This document shows, piece by piece, positions 42,688 through 52,075 of a stretch of DNA of 64,000 bases; positions within the stretch are counted from its first letter, which is position 1; each line of letters starts with the position of its first letter. The stretch covers positions 186,001 to 250,000 of the forward strand of contig CAXXRP010000010.1 of NCBI GenBank assembly GCA_963662375.2, given 5' to 3'. The notes beneath the pieces were generated by a model. It had not been told where the DNA came from, did no database searches, and worked only from the letters and a program-made list of their open reading frames with translations. The translations under genes were made by a program, and so were the position numbers. This stretch comes from UBA11612 sp963662375. GTDB taxonomy: Bacteria; Pseudomonadota; Alphaproteobacteria; Rhodospirillales; Rhodospirillaceae.

Positions 42688-43497
42688 ATGGGCACTCCTA
42701 CCCATGTTCCTTGGATTTCCCTTTTGGGTCCGGGTATGTCCACTAGTAATGGTTATTACCCTGTTTACCTTTTTTATAAAAAACAAAATATCCTTGTCCT
42801 TACATATGGAATAAGTGAAACAGTTGTTCCAGAAGATACCTGGACATATGAAATACATAATTCGTCTCAAAAGATCTCAGAGTTTATAGATAATCCTTTC
42901 CGATATGGAGATTCGTACGTCTATAAACATTACGTGCCAAAGATTGAAAATAATGTAGTGCGTTATTTTGTTGACGAACAGGAAGTAGATAAAAAAATCA
43001 TCTCTAGTGATTTAGAAAACTTAGTAAATAAGTATAAAAATTACTTGGATATTGCAGTAAAGGACGAGACTTCGGACCTGAGTAAAGGTCTATTTTATAT
43101 GGAGCAGCAACTCGAAGATTTTATAATTGAAAATTGGGATAATACGGAATTCTGGAAAAAGTACGATCTCATCGTCGAAGATGGCGAACTGAAAAGTCAG
43201 CAATACAGAACCAGCATAGGAAATATCGATATCCTGGCAGTCGACAAGGTCTCAAAGGATTACGTCGTAATTGAGTTAAAAAGAAACCAAACTAGTGACG
43301 ATACCGTAGGTCAAGTTACTAGATACATGGGATGGGTTTTGGAAAATCTACATAATGAAAATGTAAGGGGTATTATTGTTGCCGGAAAATTTGATGACAA
43401 ATTATACCATGCTCAAAAAGTGATTAAGAATGTCGAGGTATTCCTATATGAAGTTAATTTTCGACTTAATGAGTATAAAAAAATTAAACTTGGTTGA
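42688..43497 (+). CDS. McrB N-terminal (DUF3578) plus NucS/DUF91-like nuclease, AT-rich, 5' frameshift
   Basis: The frame shows an McrB-type DNA-binding N-domain (GTPTHVPWISLLGPGM, then GYYPVYLFYKKQNILVLTYG) and a C-terminal DUF91/NucS-like nuclease domain (IGNIDILAVDKVSKDYVVIE followed by LKR; a PD-(D/E)xK pattern). The frame extends upstream of this ATG without a stop (KHLYPQEIQDLQIKVSFG), and ATG at 42572 with GGGGG upstream begins MIETKFLDNFILQSSTG in another frame. So the complete gene is likely 42572-43497 with a one-base frameshift near 42621-42635, beside an A-rich tract. The region is clearly more AT-rich than its surroundings, which suggests transfer. It is a candidate modified-DNA restriction enzyme. 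Confidence 0.75.
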   Translation: MGTPTHVPWISLLGPGMSTSNGYYPVYLFYKKQNILVLTYGISETVVPEDTWTYEIHNSSQKISEFIDNPFRYGDSYVYKHYVPKIENNVVRYFVDEQEVDKKIISSDLENLVNKYKNYLDIAVKDETSDLSKGLFYMEQQLEDFIIENWDNTEFWKKYDLIVEDGELKSQQYRTSIGNIDILAVDKVSKDYVVIELKRNQTSDDTVGQVTRYMGWVLENLHNENVRGIIVAGKFDDKLYHAQKVIKNVEVFLYEVNFRLNEYKKIKLG

Positions 43498-43873
43498 TTA
43501 GCATCCTTTCCACGAACCTGAGATCAAAATTGGATACAGTCATTTTACACTCTTTCGATGTCCTCTGATCGCGAATGCGTTTTTTCTTAATGATCGAGTG
43601 CACATGAGAACTATCGAATGTCTTCCCTCTTGCTGAAGTGTATCCTTCATCGTTCAACCAGTCTGCTATCTTCTTAAATGTCCAACCTTGGTCTCGAAAA
43701 TCGGAGACCGTATCGTAAAGAAATTGTTGGTGCGGGGAGTAGGGCGCAACCCAAAGATTTGATGTGCGCAGATTTACGTCGAAGGTTAAATAGGTGATAA
43801 CATTGCTCGGGTACCCCCTAACCGAAGTAGTCAGTGACGGTGGAGTAGCGCTGTCGCCAAATGCGCTGACATA
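43484..43873 (-). pseudogene. Recombinase-like C-terminal remnant without start codon
   Basis: On the minus strand, the frame open from 43873 to the TAA at 43484-43486 reads RGYPSNVITYLTFDVNLRTS, LWVAPYSPHQQFLYDT, then GWTFKKIADWLNDEGYTSAR and GKTFDSSHVHSIIKKKR. The last part resembles the DNA-binding recombinase domain of large serine recombinases (IAxxLNxxGxxTxxGxxF). No ATG, GTG or TTG precedes the homologous part, and a TGA lies just upstream, so it is probably a 5'-truncated gene. Its 3' end overlaps the nuclease gene tail to tail. It could be a former mobility gene of the AT-rich insert. Confidence 0.5.
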
Positions 43874-43894
43874 TCATACGCAAGGAGGAGCCGC

Positions 43895-44275
43895 ATGCCG
43901 GAAGATCTTTTCGAGAAGGGCAAGGCCATTCGTGCTGATGTCCTGGGCCAGGACTATGTAGACAAGGCGATGGCGACTGCGGATGAATTTGGTGCGCCGC
44001 TTCAAGAAATTATTACAAGTCTAGTCTGGGGCGGGGTGTGGGCGCGGGACGGATTGGACCGCAAGACTCGAAGCTTACTTAACATCTCCATGTTGGCTTC
44101 GCTGGGCCGTATGGAAGAGCTGAGAATTCATCTACGCGGTTTACTTTGCAACGGATGCAGCAAGGTGGAGATTCGGGAGACGTTGCTCCAGGCCGCCATC
44201 TACGCGGGCTTTCCCGCCGCCATTTCAGGATTTCGCGCCGCGCGGGAAATCTTCGCCGAAAAAGGCGAGGATTAA
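43895..44275 (+). CDS. Carboxymuconolactone decarboxylase family (CMD/AhpD-like) protein
   Basis: A 126-residue all-helical protein of the CMD family (PF02627). The core runs LVWGGVWARDGLDRKTRSLL to HLRGLLCNGCSKVEIRETLL and QAAIYAGFPAAISGF, as in 4-carboxymuconolactone decarboxylase PcaC. The AhpD CxxC redox pair is absent (CNGC has its cysteines in another place), so a decarboxylase-type role is more likely than peroxidase reduction. It has an excellent ribosome site, AAGGAGGAG. Only 7 bases separate it from the glutathione reductase gene; no other protocatechuate genes are near. Confidence 0.88.
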   Translation: MPEDLFEKGKAIRADVLGQDYVDKAMATADEFGAPLQEIITSLVWGGVWARDGLDRKTRSLLNISMLASLGRMEELRIHLRGLLCNGCSKVEIRETLLQAAIYAGFPAAISGFRAAREIFAEKGED

Positions 44276-44282
44276 TTCTCTC

Positions 44283-45659
44283 ATGTCGCAATACGACTAC
44301 GACCTTATTACCATAGGGGCGGGTTCTGGCGGTGTGCGCGCCTCGCGCCTCTCGGCTCGTTTCGGTGCTAAGGTCGCGGTGATCGAGGAAAATCGTTTTG
44401 GTGGCACGTGTATCATGCGTGGTTGCGTACCCAAGAAGCTCTTAGTCTACGGCGCTCATTTTGCCGAGCACTTCGAAGACGCTGTGGGCTTCGGTTGGTC
44501 CGTGGACGGCGTGCGCCACGACTGGGGCGCCCTGGTGGCGGCCAAGGACAAAGAGTTGGACCGGCTGGAAGGCGTTTATCAGCGCATGCTTCGGGACGCT
44601 GGCGTAAAACTGGTGAGCGGGCGTGGTGTGCTGGTCGATCCTAATACCGTGGAGGTGAATGGCAAACACCTGACGGCGGACAAGATTCTCGCGGCTGCTG
44701 GTGGCTGGCCGGCCATCCCGAGCGTGCCGGGCAAGGAGCACGTCATCACCTCCAACGAGGCGTTGGATTTGCCGGAGCGGCCCGAACGCATTCTCATCGT
44801 TGGTGGTGGGTTTATCGCCGTGGAATTCGCTGGCATCTTCAACGCCCTAGGCAGTGAAGTGCACGAAGTCATCCGCGCCGGGCAAATCCTTCGCGGTTTC
44901 GATGACGATGTGCGCGCAACCTTGGCAGAGGAAATGGAAAAAAAAGGCGTTCGCATTCACCGCGACTGCGTCGTGCGCTCCATCGAGGAAACCAAGGATG
45001 GTTACTCGGTCTTTTTCGATCAAGGCGACGAGTTGGTGGTGGATTGCGTCATGTACGCAACGGGCCGTGCCCCCAATACGGGCACGCTTGGCCTCAAAGA
45101 ACTGGGGGTAAAGCTCACAAAGAAGAATGCTGTGGCAGTGGACGAATGGAACCGCTCGAGCGTCGAGAGTATATTCGCCATCGGCGATATTACCGACCGC
45201 GTCAATCTCACGCCCGTCGCGATCAACGAAGGACGCGTGTTCGCCGAGACCAATTTTGGGAACAACTCGATTACCCTCGATTACGCCAATATTCCCTCCG
45301 CCGTGTTCAGCCAGCCGCCCGTAAGCGTGGTCGGCCTGACGGAAACCGCGGCGCGCAAAGGTCGCGCTGTGCGCGTGTTTATCTCCCGTTTCCGGCCCAT
45401 GAAGCACACGCTTTCGGGCCGTGCCGAGTACATCATGATAAAAATGATTGTGGACAAGGAGACGGATAAGGTCCTGGGCATTCACATGGTCGGCGAGGAC
45501 GCGCCGGAAATCATCCAGGGGCTGGCCGTGGCGCTGAAGTGCGGGGCCACCAAGGCGCAGTTCGATGCCACCATCGGCATTCACCCCACGACGGCGGAGG
45601 AATTCGTCACAATGCGCGATCCAGTGCCGGAACCGGACGCCGATACCGAAGAGATGTAG
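44283..45659 (+). CDS. gor: Glutathione-disulfide reductase
   Basis: A 458-residue FAD flavoenzyme that reduces GSSG with NADPH. The FAD motif is ITIGAGSGGVRASRL, the redox-active disulfide is in GGTCIMRGCVPKK (CxxxxC, near residues 40-52), the NADPH site is LIVGGGFIAVEFAGI near 171, ATGRAPNTGTLGL follows, and the C-terminal catalytic His-Glu is in GIHPTTAEEFV. Full length. In the same run as the CMD protein and the remnant quinone oxidoreductase. Confidence 0.93.
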   Translation: MSQYDYDLITIGAGSGGVRASRLSARFGAKVAVIEENRFGGTCIMRGCVPKKLLVYGAHFAEHFEDAVGFGWSVDGVRHDWGALVAAKDKELDRLEGVYQRMLRDAGVKLVSGRGVLVDPNTVEVNGKHLTADKILAAAGGWPAIPSVPGKEHVITSNEALDLPERPERILIVGGGFIAVEFAGIFNALGSEVHEVIRAGQILRGFDDDVRATLAEEMEKKGVRIHRDCVVRSIEETKDGYSVFFDQGDELVVDCVMYATGRAPNTGTLGLKELGVKLTKKNAVAVDEWNRSSVESIFAIGDITDRVNLTPVAINEGRVFAETNFGNNSITLDYANIPSAVFSQPPVSVVGLTETAARKGRAVRVFISRFRPMKHTLSGRAEYIMIKMIVDKETDKVLGIHMVGEDAPEIIQGLAVALKCGATKAQFDATIGIHPTTAEEFVTMRDPVPEPDADTEEM

Positions 45660-45669
45660 GGAGAAATCG

Positions 45670-46161
45670 TTGCGCGCTGTTGTTTGCCGTGAATGGTGCG
45701 AGTCAAACCGGCTCAAAGTCGCCGATCTGCCCAGCACACCGTTAAAATCTAGGCAGGTGCGCTTGCGTGTGCATGCCGCCGGAGTCAATTTCGCCGATAC
45801 TCTCATGGTCGCGGGCAAATATCAGGTAAAGCCTGAATTCCCCTTCGCCCCCGGCCTGGAATGTGTTGGCGAAATCGTCGAGGTGGGCGCGGAGATCACT
45901 GATCTCAAAGTCGGTCAGCGGGTGATGGCTGTCTCCCGTTTCGGCGGCGCCTACGCCGAGGAACTCATCACAACGCCCGACCATGTTGTGCCCCTCCCTG
46001 ATGAGGTGGATTTTATCACTGCGGCTAGCTTTCCCATGGCCTATGGCACCGCTCATTTCGCGCTCACCCATCGGGGCGGTTTGCAGCTAGGCGAAACTCT
46101 CGTCGTGACCGGTGCGGCGGGTGGCGTTGGCCTTGCGGCGGTGGAGCTGGCAAGCAACTGA
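45670..46161 (+). pseudogene. NADPH:quinone oxidoreductase, 3'-truncated
   Basis: TTG at 45670 with AGGGAG upstream opens a zinc-independent quinone reductase/MDR protein: LRAVVCREW, RLRVHAAGVNFADTLMVAGK, FPFAPGLECVGEIVEVGAEI and VTGAAGGVGLAAVELAS. The frame stops 163 residues in, right inside the nucleotide-binding fold; about half of the ~325 residues are missing. The break is 4 bases before the stop of the convergent peroxiredoxin gene, a likely deletion junction. Confidence 0.75.
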
Positions 46162-46164
46162 TCT

Positions 46165-46824
46165 CTATTGCGGCTGCGGCACAATTCGGAGATACGGCTT
46201 TGGCGCCTTCCATCCTTTTGGGAATTTCTTTTTTGCATCCTCATCCGAAACCGCAGGAACAATGATGACATCGTCGCCTTGCCTCCAATTGACTGGTGTC
46301 GCAACTTGGTGTTTTGCCGTCAACTGGCATGAGTCCAATATCCGCAGAATCTCATCGAAATTGCGACCGGTGCTCATAGGATAGGTCAACATTGCCCTAA
46401 TTTTCTTGTCCGGTCCCATGACGAATACCGACCGCACGGTAGCGTTATCCGCTGGTGTCCTCCCCTCTGCGGCATCACCTGCCTCGGCCGGCAGCATGTC
46501 ATAGAGCTTCGCCACCTTGAGTTCAGTGTCTCCGATGAGTGGGTAGTTCACGGCGTGACCCTGGGTTTCCTCGATGTCCTTGGACCATTTTTTATGCCCG
46601 TCCACAGGGTCCACGCTTAGGCCAACGACCTTGCAATTGCGTTTGTCGAATTCTGGCTTGAGCCCCGCCATGTAACCGAGTTCGGTGGTGCACACCGGTG
46701 TAAAATCCTTGGGGTGTGAAAAGAGAATAGCCCAGCTGTCCCCAATCCAGTCATGGAAGGTGATCGTTCCTTCGGTTGTCTCAGCGGTAAAATTTGGCGC
46801 CTCCTGATTAATTCTGAGTGTCAC
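46165..46824 (-). CDS. 1-Cys peroxiredoxin (PRDX6 type)
   Basis: A 219-residue peroxiredoxin. The peroxidatic Cys is in PKDFTPVCTTELGYMAG near residue 46. The rest follows the 1-Cys/PRDX6 pattern (GLSVDPVDGHKKWSKDIEET, NYPLIGDTELKVAKLYDMLP, and the C-terminal domain with RILDSCQLTAKHQVATPVNW). It detoxifies hydrogen peroxide and organic peroxides in the cytoplasm. Convergent with the truncated quinone reductase. No obvious OxyR site was seen. Confidence 0.93.
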   Translation of the reverse strand: MTLRINQEAPNFTAETTEGTITFHDWIGDSWAILFSHPKDFTPVCTTELGYMAGLKPEFDKRNCKVVGLSVDPVDGHKKWSKDIEETQGHAVNYPLIGDTELKVAKLYDMLPAEAGDAAEGRTPADNATVRSVFVMGPDKKIRAMLTYPMSTGRNFDEILRILDSCQLTAKHQVATPVNWRQGDDVIIVPAVSDEDAKKKFPKGWKAPKPYLRIVPQPQ

Positions 46825-47253
46825 AACTTACCTCCGCTTGTTGCTCAGTTGGTTTTTCAGACCTTCAAACAGTACTCCCTTACCGTTTTGGTTAACACGG
46901 CAATCAGGGGCTCGAGCGAAGAGAATGCACCGCATAGTCTTCGCAGACAGTAGTTTCCTCTGACAATGCTCCACGCTTCACTCAGGTGTAGGCAACGCTA
47001 GTAGCGGGTCCCCGCAATCACCTCTAGCAAACAGCTGGTCAAGTGCTACCTTACGTATAGCATTAATTTTGGACAGAAAATTAAGGCGGGGAAGCTGCCA
47101 CGCTGTAGTCCGTAGCGCTCCTCCGCTACCATTTTCGCCAGTTCTTTTATTAGCCGTTCGGTTCCAAACGGGCTGCGTTCCCAAACGTCTACAGTGGCTT
47201 GCTGGAGCGTTTTTGGACTTCATAGGCCGTAGGGGCGGCGCGGCGCAGCCGCA
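46825..47253. other. Non-coding gap upstream of the peroxiredoxin gene
   Basis: About 430 bases without a convincing gene. A minus-strand stretch ending at 46978 (LPRLNFLSKINAIRKVALDQ) has some protein character but no recognisable start or family. The peroxiredoxin promoter must be in 46825-46950. Confidence 0.35.
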
Positions 47254-48003
47254 CGCGCTCGGACCTGTATGCGGCTGGCGGCAATATTAAGCCCTGGCAG
47301 AACGGTTTCGCCATTGCAGGAGACCTGCTGTCGGCCGCGATAGTGCTTGGCGCAGTCGGGATGTTAGACATCCGGCTATGACACCAACATCTACTTCTTC
47401 GCGTCCCTTGCGGGTTTCATCCTCATGCTCGGTCTGATCGCAGGGCCCCTGCGGCATTTAGGTCGCTTTACCTTCGCGGACATCGCCGCTGTGCGTCTTT
47501 CGCCTGTGCCCATCCGTGTTTTTGCCGCCATAGCGGCGCTGGCCATAACACTCATGTACCTGATGTCGCAAATGATCGGCGCGGGCAGCCTGATCGAAAT
47601 TCTGTTCGGGATTCCCTACAGCACCTCGGTCGTCATCGTTGGAACCCTCATGGTTACGTATGTTTCGTTTGGCAGAATGTTGGCGACCACGTGGGTTCAA
47701 GTCACCAAGGCGATTTTACCTGTTTGCGCGCCTGTGTTTTTGAGTGTTCTGGCTTTGGCGCATATCGGTTTTGATCTTAACGCCCTCTATGCGAAAGCGG
47801 CGGCCGTCCATGGGCGCGGCCGTGACTTATTCCAGCCTGGCGGCATGAACATGGGGCCGATTGCGGTTGTATCCCTTGCCATTGCGTTGTGTCTGGGGAT
47901 CCCTGGGATGCCCCACATCCTCATGCGAACTTTTACAGTTTCGAATCCCGTAGCCGCGCGCCGCTCACTGGTCATTAGTATGGCGCTTATCGCGTTGATT
48001 TAG
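47254..48003 (+). pseudogene. Sodium:solute symporter (ActP-like), broken
   Basis: Two pieces in different frames. First, 47254-47381 reads DLYAAGGNIKPWQNGFAIAG and DLLSAAIVLGAVG, ending at TGA. Second, from 47374 the frame reads GYDTNIYFFASLAGFILMLG and continues with PLRHLGRFTFADIAAVRLSP, MSQMIGAGSLIEILFGIPYS and GIPGMPHILMRTFTV to TAG at 48001-48003. These match the acetate permease type of the SSS family in order. The N-terminus, a few residues at the frame change, and the last ~half of the protein are missing. No function is expected. Confidence 0.75.
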
Positions 48004-48260
48004 GCGTTAGTGTTTGTGGTGATCGGCGCCGCCTCCGTGGCGTAGGCCTTTCAGAAGAAGATGCGACCGAAAGTTAGAACGATAGCATTCGCTGCTTCGT
48101 TGGGGCCGACCAAGGCATTTTTTATCGATTGATGACGGGTACCTTTGCGTTAGTGGCCGACGCTGAAGCGGCGTGCATTAAGCTCAAGCAGAATAATCAG
48201 TTCTGCCGAACCAGCGCGGACGGCACATAGTGATTGGCCCTGTGGCTACTTTTTTCTCCC

Positions 48261-49115
48261 TTAGCGCTCAGGCTTTTGAAACAGCAATGTAAACCGATCA
48301 CTCTCGCCGATCGCTGAATACTTTTCCCGTTCGTCATCTCCTGCGCGATACGACGGGGGCAGCGTCCATACGCCGCCGGGATAATCTTTCGTATCCTTTG
48401 GATTCGCATTAACTTCGGATTTCGCGACCAGTTTAAATCCCGCCTTCTCGATCAGGCTTATCGCATAATCCTCACGCACATATCCTGATTTCGCTTTGGG
48501 ATCTTGTGGAGCGTTTGTGGAGGCCCGATGTTCGACTACACCGAGATAGCCACTAGGCTTAAGCGATTCAAATATTGTTGCGAACACCTCCTGCGCCGAC
48601 CCTTGCGACATCCAATTGTGGACATTGCGAAACGTGAGCGCAAGATCCATTGACCCCGATTTCGCAGGCGCGGACGCATCCGCGCCCGACGTCAATACTG
48701 TGACTTCCACCTTGCCGTAGGTGTTGGGGTCTTCGGATAGCATTGACTTAAATGTCCTCAGCGACCGGCTGTAATATGGGGGACCACCTTCATCGGGAAA
48801 ATGCGCCGCTACGTATCGGCCATTTTCCGAAAGGAATGGTGCAAGAATTTCCGTCCACCAGCCCCCACCCGGCCAAATCTCCATCACCGCGATGTCATCC
48901 CTAATGCGAAAAAATTTCAACACCTCAAATGGATGTCTGTATTTGTCGCGCGCGATATTGCTTTCGCTACGATGACTTGCCGAAACTACGCTCTTGATCT
49001 TGATTTCATTAACGCTACCCTTTGTGTGATCGTCAGCAATACTCATTGTAGATGTTGCAAGGGTTATAACCAACGTGGCGATACCAAGAACTTTGCGTCT
49101 TCCTTGAACTACCAT
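48261..49115 (-). CDS. Exported class I methyltransferase-like protein (COG4798 type)
   Basis: About 284 residues. ATG at 49115 with AAGGA 9 bases upstream is preferred over 49145. The N-terminus is a signal peptide (KVLGIATLVITLATSTMSIA). The rest resembles a SAM methyltransferase: EIWPGGGWWTEILAPFLSEN replaces the usual DLGCGTG motif, and the family motif HNWMSQGSAQEVFATIFESL follows, then KPSGYLGVVEHRA and SGYVREDYAISLIEKAGFKL. Such proteins with export signals occur widely; SAM is absent from the periplasm, so catalysis there is doubtful. Role unknown. Confidence 0.85.
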   Translation of the reverse strand: MVVQGRRKVLGIATLVITLATSTMSIADDHTKGSVNEIKIKSVVSASHRSESNIARDKYRHPFEVLKFFRIRDDIAVMEIWPGGGWWTEILAPFLSENGRYVAAHFPDEGGPPYYSRSLRTFKSMLSEDPNTYGKVEVTVLTSGADASAPAKSGSMDLALTFRNVHNWMSQGSAQEVFATIFESLKPSGYLGVVEHRASTNAPQDPKAKSGYVREDYAISLIEKAGFKLVAKSEVNANPKDTKDYPGGVWTLPPSYRAGDDEREKYSAIGESDRFTLLFQKPER

Positions 49116-49272
49116 AATAATATCCTTCTTAAGAGTTTGGACCAATCAAATCGTTCATCCGTCGATAAAGGTTCACGGGAGCTTACCCGCAACAACATTT
49201 TAGGTAAAAACGCTCTTTGTATATGGAAACTTTGATAACCTGCATGTGCGTCATGTGATAGAGAAGTCGCAT

Positions 49273-51939
49273 TTATCTGCCCAGACTTTTCCCAACCATT
49301 TCGTATACGTCTCGTGAAGGCGTTTGTGCGGTGATAATGCGCTCTAGTTGCGTTTTGATTTGTAATTGCCGGGTTGGTGCAAAACGTTTCCACCGCCCCA
49401 AAGGCAGAACCAGTCTCGCGGCCATCAGCGGATTAAATTTATCAATCTCGAGAATGCGGTCCGCAAGAAACTTATATCCCGATCCGTCTATCGCATGAAA
49501 GTTGACAGAGTTCAAATTTGTAAAAGTGCCCACTAGAGCGCGAATCTTATTGGGGTTCTTGAGATCAAATGCGGGATGACCAAGTAGTTTTTTCACTACT
49601 GACAAGGTGCCTGGTAAAGGGGAGCTTGCATGAAGGGCAAACCACTTGTTGACCACGAGATGGTCGTTTTCGAACCGATCATATAGGTCCTGGAGAGCTT
49701 GAGAACGCTGGGGCGTATCAGTTGCGTTCAAGATATCGAGTGTGTCCATTCGCTCAGTCATGTTGTCGGCATTGTCAAACAGGTCTTTGACGTACCCGGC
49801 TGTTTCGGGGCTTTCAAGTGCGGCGATATAGCCCAGATTCACTCGCTTGAGCATGCGACGGCCCATGCCGGCCGCGTCCGGAGCATAGGGAATATCGGTT
49901 CGCAGTCCATTGTATAGTTCGTCGAATATTTTGCGATGGTGAGCCGCAATTTGTCGGCGGGCAACTTTGCGAGCCTTATGTAGGTTGATAGGGTCCTCTA
50001 CAGCCATGCATGTAGATATGTAGTCCTCGGTCGGCAGTTCCAGTAGCGATGCTCTAAATGCGTCGTCTAGGCTAGTATCAACTGCGACCTTTCCCATGGC
50101 ATCCAGGAATGCGGGATCGAGGCTTGGCGTATGCCCTTTCACTAGATGATCCAGGATGTCCAAAATTACGCTTGTCGAGTATTCCTGGCCGACTGCCCAG
50201 CGATTGAACGGATCTGAGTCGCGGGCCACCATGAAAGCTTGATCTGAGGATGTCTGCTTCCGCGCCATCGTGATGGGAGCCGAGAAACTCCGATTAATTG
50301 ATAGGCGCGGATTGGAGGAATTTACATTCTCGAAAATGAAAACCCCTGTGGGCTCCTTTAATTCAAGAATGACGGTGCCCGTTGAGTGCGCCTGGTCATC
50401 GCCCTCAGTTTGTAATGGTATTTCTGTCCCTAACTCGTCTATAAGTCCGATGGCTAGAGGAATGTGGAATGGCTCCTTAATTGGCTGACCCGGGGTCGGC
50501 TTGCAATTTTGATGTAGCGTTAATTTGTAGATACCGGATTGAGGATCAAAAAATTCGTCAATCTCAACGTGCGGTGTGCCTGCCTGACTGTACCACAACT
50601 TAAACTGTTTGAGATCGGTCCCGGATGTTTCTTCCATTGTGGCAACGAAATCATCGCACGTGACTGCTTGACCGTCATATCGGGAAAAATATAAATCCAT
50701 ACCTTTGCGGAATTTTTCTTTGCCGAGGATTGTTTGCATCATTCGAATTACTTCAGCTCCTTTCTGGTATACAGTTGAAGTGTAGAAGTTATTTATTTCT
50801 ATATAGTTATCAGGTCGAATCGGGTGGGCAAGCGGCCCCGCATCTTCCCTAAACTGAGAAACTCGCAATACACTGACATCGTCAATGCGCTTGTTGGCCG
50901 AGTTACGCATTTCTGCTGTAAATTCTTGATCACGAAATACAGTCAAACCCTCTTTTAGGCAGAGCTGAAACCAATCGCGGCACGTGACGCGATTGCCACT
51001 CCAATTATGAAAATACTCGTGCGCAATAATCGATTCGATAAGATAGTAATCGATATCGGTCGCTGTCTCCGGATCCGCAAGTATGAAGCGGTCATTGAAA
51101 ATATTGAGTCCCTTATTTTCCATCGCTCCCATATTGAAATCACTTACCGCGACGATGTTAAAAACGTCTAGATCATATTCTCTGCTATACGCCTGCTCGT
51201 CCCATCTCATGGCACGCTTTAAAGACTCCATTGCATATCGCGAGCGACTTTCCTTTCCATGTTCGATGTAAATGCGAAGTTGGATAACCCGGCCAGATAC
51301 GGTTCTGAAATTGTCTTCAATATATGCCAGATCCCCTGCGACCAATGCGAAAAGGTATGATGGCTTTGGGAAAGGGTCATACCAAGTTGCAAAATGTCGC
51401 CCACCTTCCATTTCACCGCTATCAACTAAATTTCCGTTCGACAGCAGCACGGGATACCCATCCTTGGGCGCGATAATCGTTGTGCGATATGTTGTCATGA
51501 CGTCTGGGCGATCGGGGAAGAAGGAAATGCGCCGAAATCCCTCCGGCTCGCACTGAGTACAATAGACGTTGTTAGATCGAAATAGACCTTCAAGAGCCTC
51601 GTTGCCTTCAGGTGCAATCGCGACTTCTGTATCCAACGTGAAGGATTTGGGTGGCGATAGGATTTTTAGAATATTGCCGGTCAAAATGTATTCACTCACC
51701 GAAAGTTTCCTGCCATTTAGAGCAATACTAATCAAATCTAGGCTTTCGCCATTCAACTCAAGTGTTGCGGAACTTTCCGTTTCCGTAGCCCGGGCAACTT
51801 CTAGTGTGGCGCGCACCATCGTGCGCTCTGGATCAAGGTTAAAAGATAGATCAGCAGATATTACGCGGTAGGGAGGTGCCGTGTAGTCAGCCAAACGGAT
51901 CGTCGGAGGAGTGGGCTTGGTTGTATATTGGGTGTTCAT
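49273..51939 (-). CDS. pepN: Aminopeptidase N (M1 metallopeptidase)
   Basis: An ~888-residue alanyl aminopeptidase. The exopeptidase motif GAMENKGLNIF and the zinc site HEYFHNWSGNRVTCRDWFQL with downstream Glu (LKEGLTVFRDQEF) are intact, near residues 265-330. The N-terminal domain shows QCEPEGFRRISFFPDRPDVM, and the C-terminal alpha-solenoid matches DUF3458-type PepN of gram-negative bacteria. I take ATG at 51939 because homology begins ~15 residues later; ATG at 52050 would add 37 residues. Cytoplasmic peptide turnover. Confidence 0.95.
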   Translation of the reverse strand: MNTQYTTKPTPPTIRLADYTAPPYRVISADLSFNLDPERTMVRATLEVARATETESSATLELNGESLDLISIALNGRKLSVSEYILTGNILKILSPPKSFTLDTEVAIAPEGNEALEGLFRSNNVYCTQCEPEGFRRISFFPDRPDVMTTYRTTIIAPKDGYPVLLSNGNLVDSGEMEGGRHFATWYDPFPKPSYLFALVAGDLAYIEDNFRTVSGRVIQLRIYIEHGKESRSRYAMESLKRAMRWDEQAYSREYDLDVFNIVAVSDFNMGAMENKGLNIFNDRFILADPETATDIDYYLIESIIAHEYFHNWSGNRVTCRDWFQLCLKEGLTVFRDQEFTAEMRNSANKRIDDVSVLRVSQFREDAGPLAHPIRPDNYIEINNFYTSTVYQKGAEVIRMMQTILGKEKFRKGMDLYFSRYDGQAVTCDDFVATMEETSGTDLKQFKLWYSQAGTPHVEIDEFFDPQSGIYKLTLHQNCKPTPGQPIKEPFHIPLAIGLIDELGTEIPLQTEGDDQAHSTGTVILELKEPTGVFIFENVNSSNPRLSINRSFSAPITMARKQTSSDQAFMVARDSDPFNRWAVGQEYSTSVILDILDHLVKGHTPSLDPAFLDAMGKVAVDTSLDDAFRASLLELPTEDYISTCMAVEDPINLHKARKVARRQIAAHHRKIFDELYNGLRTDIPYAPDAAGMGRRMLKRVNLGYIAALESPETAGYVKDLFDNADNMTERMDTLDILNATDTPQRSQALQDLYDRFENDHLVVNKWFALHASSPLPGTLSVVKKLLGHPAFDLKNPNKIRALVGTFTNLNSVNFHAIDGSGYKFLADRILEIDKFNPLMAARLVLPLGRWKRFAPTRQLQIKTQLERIITAQTPSRDVYEMVGKSLGR

Positions 51940-52075
51940 TGTGTTTATGTGGCCTGTTGCAAGATCGATATGAACCTGAAAGCTGTTTGGTCGGCGGGAG
52001 CTCGAAATGCTAGCCGAATAAGGTCGCCAGAATATTTTATTAATCCCCAACCACTAGGGCAATGTATCGGAAATT

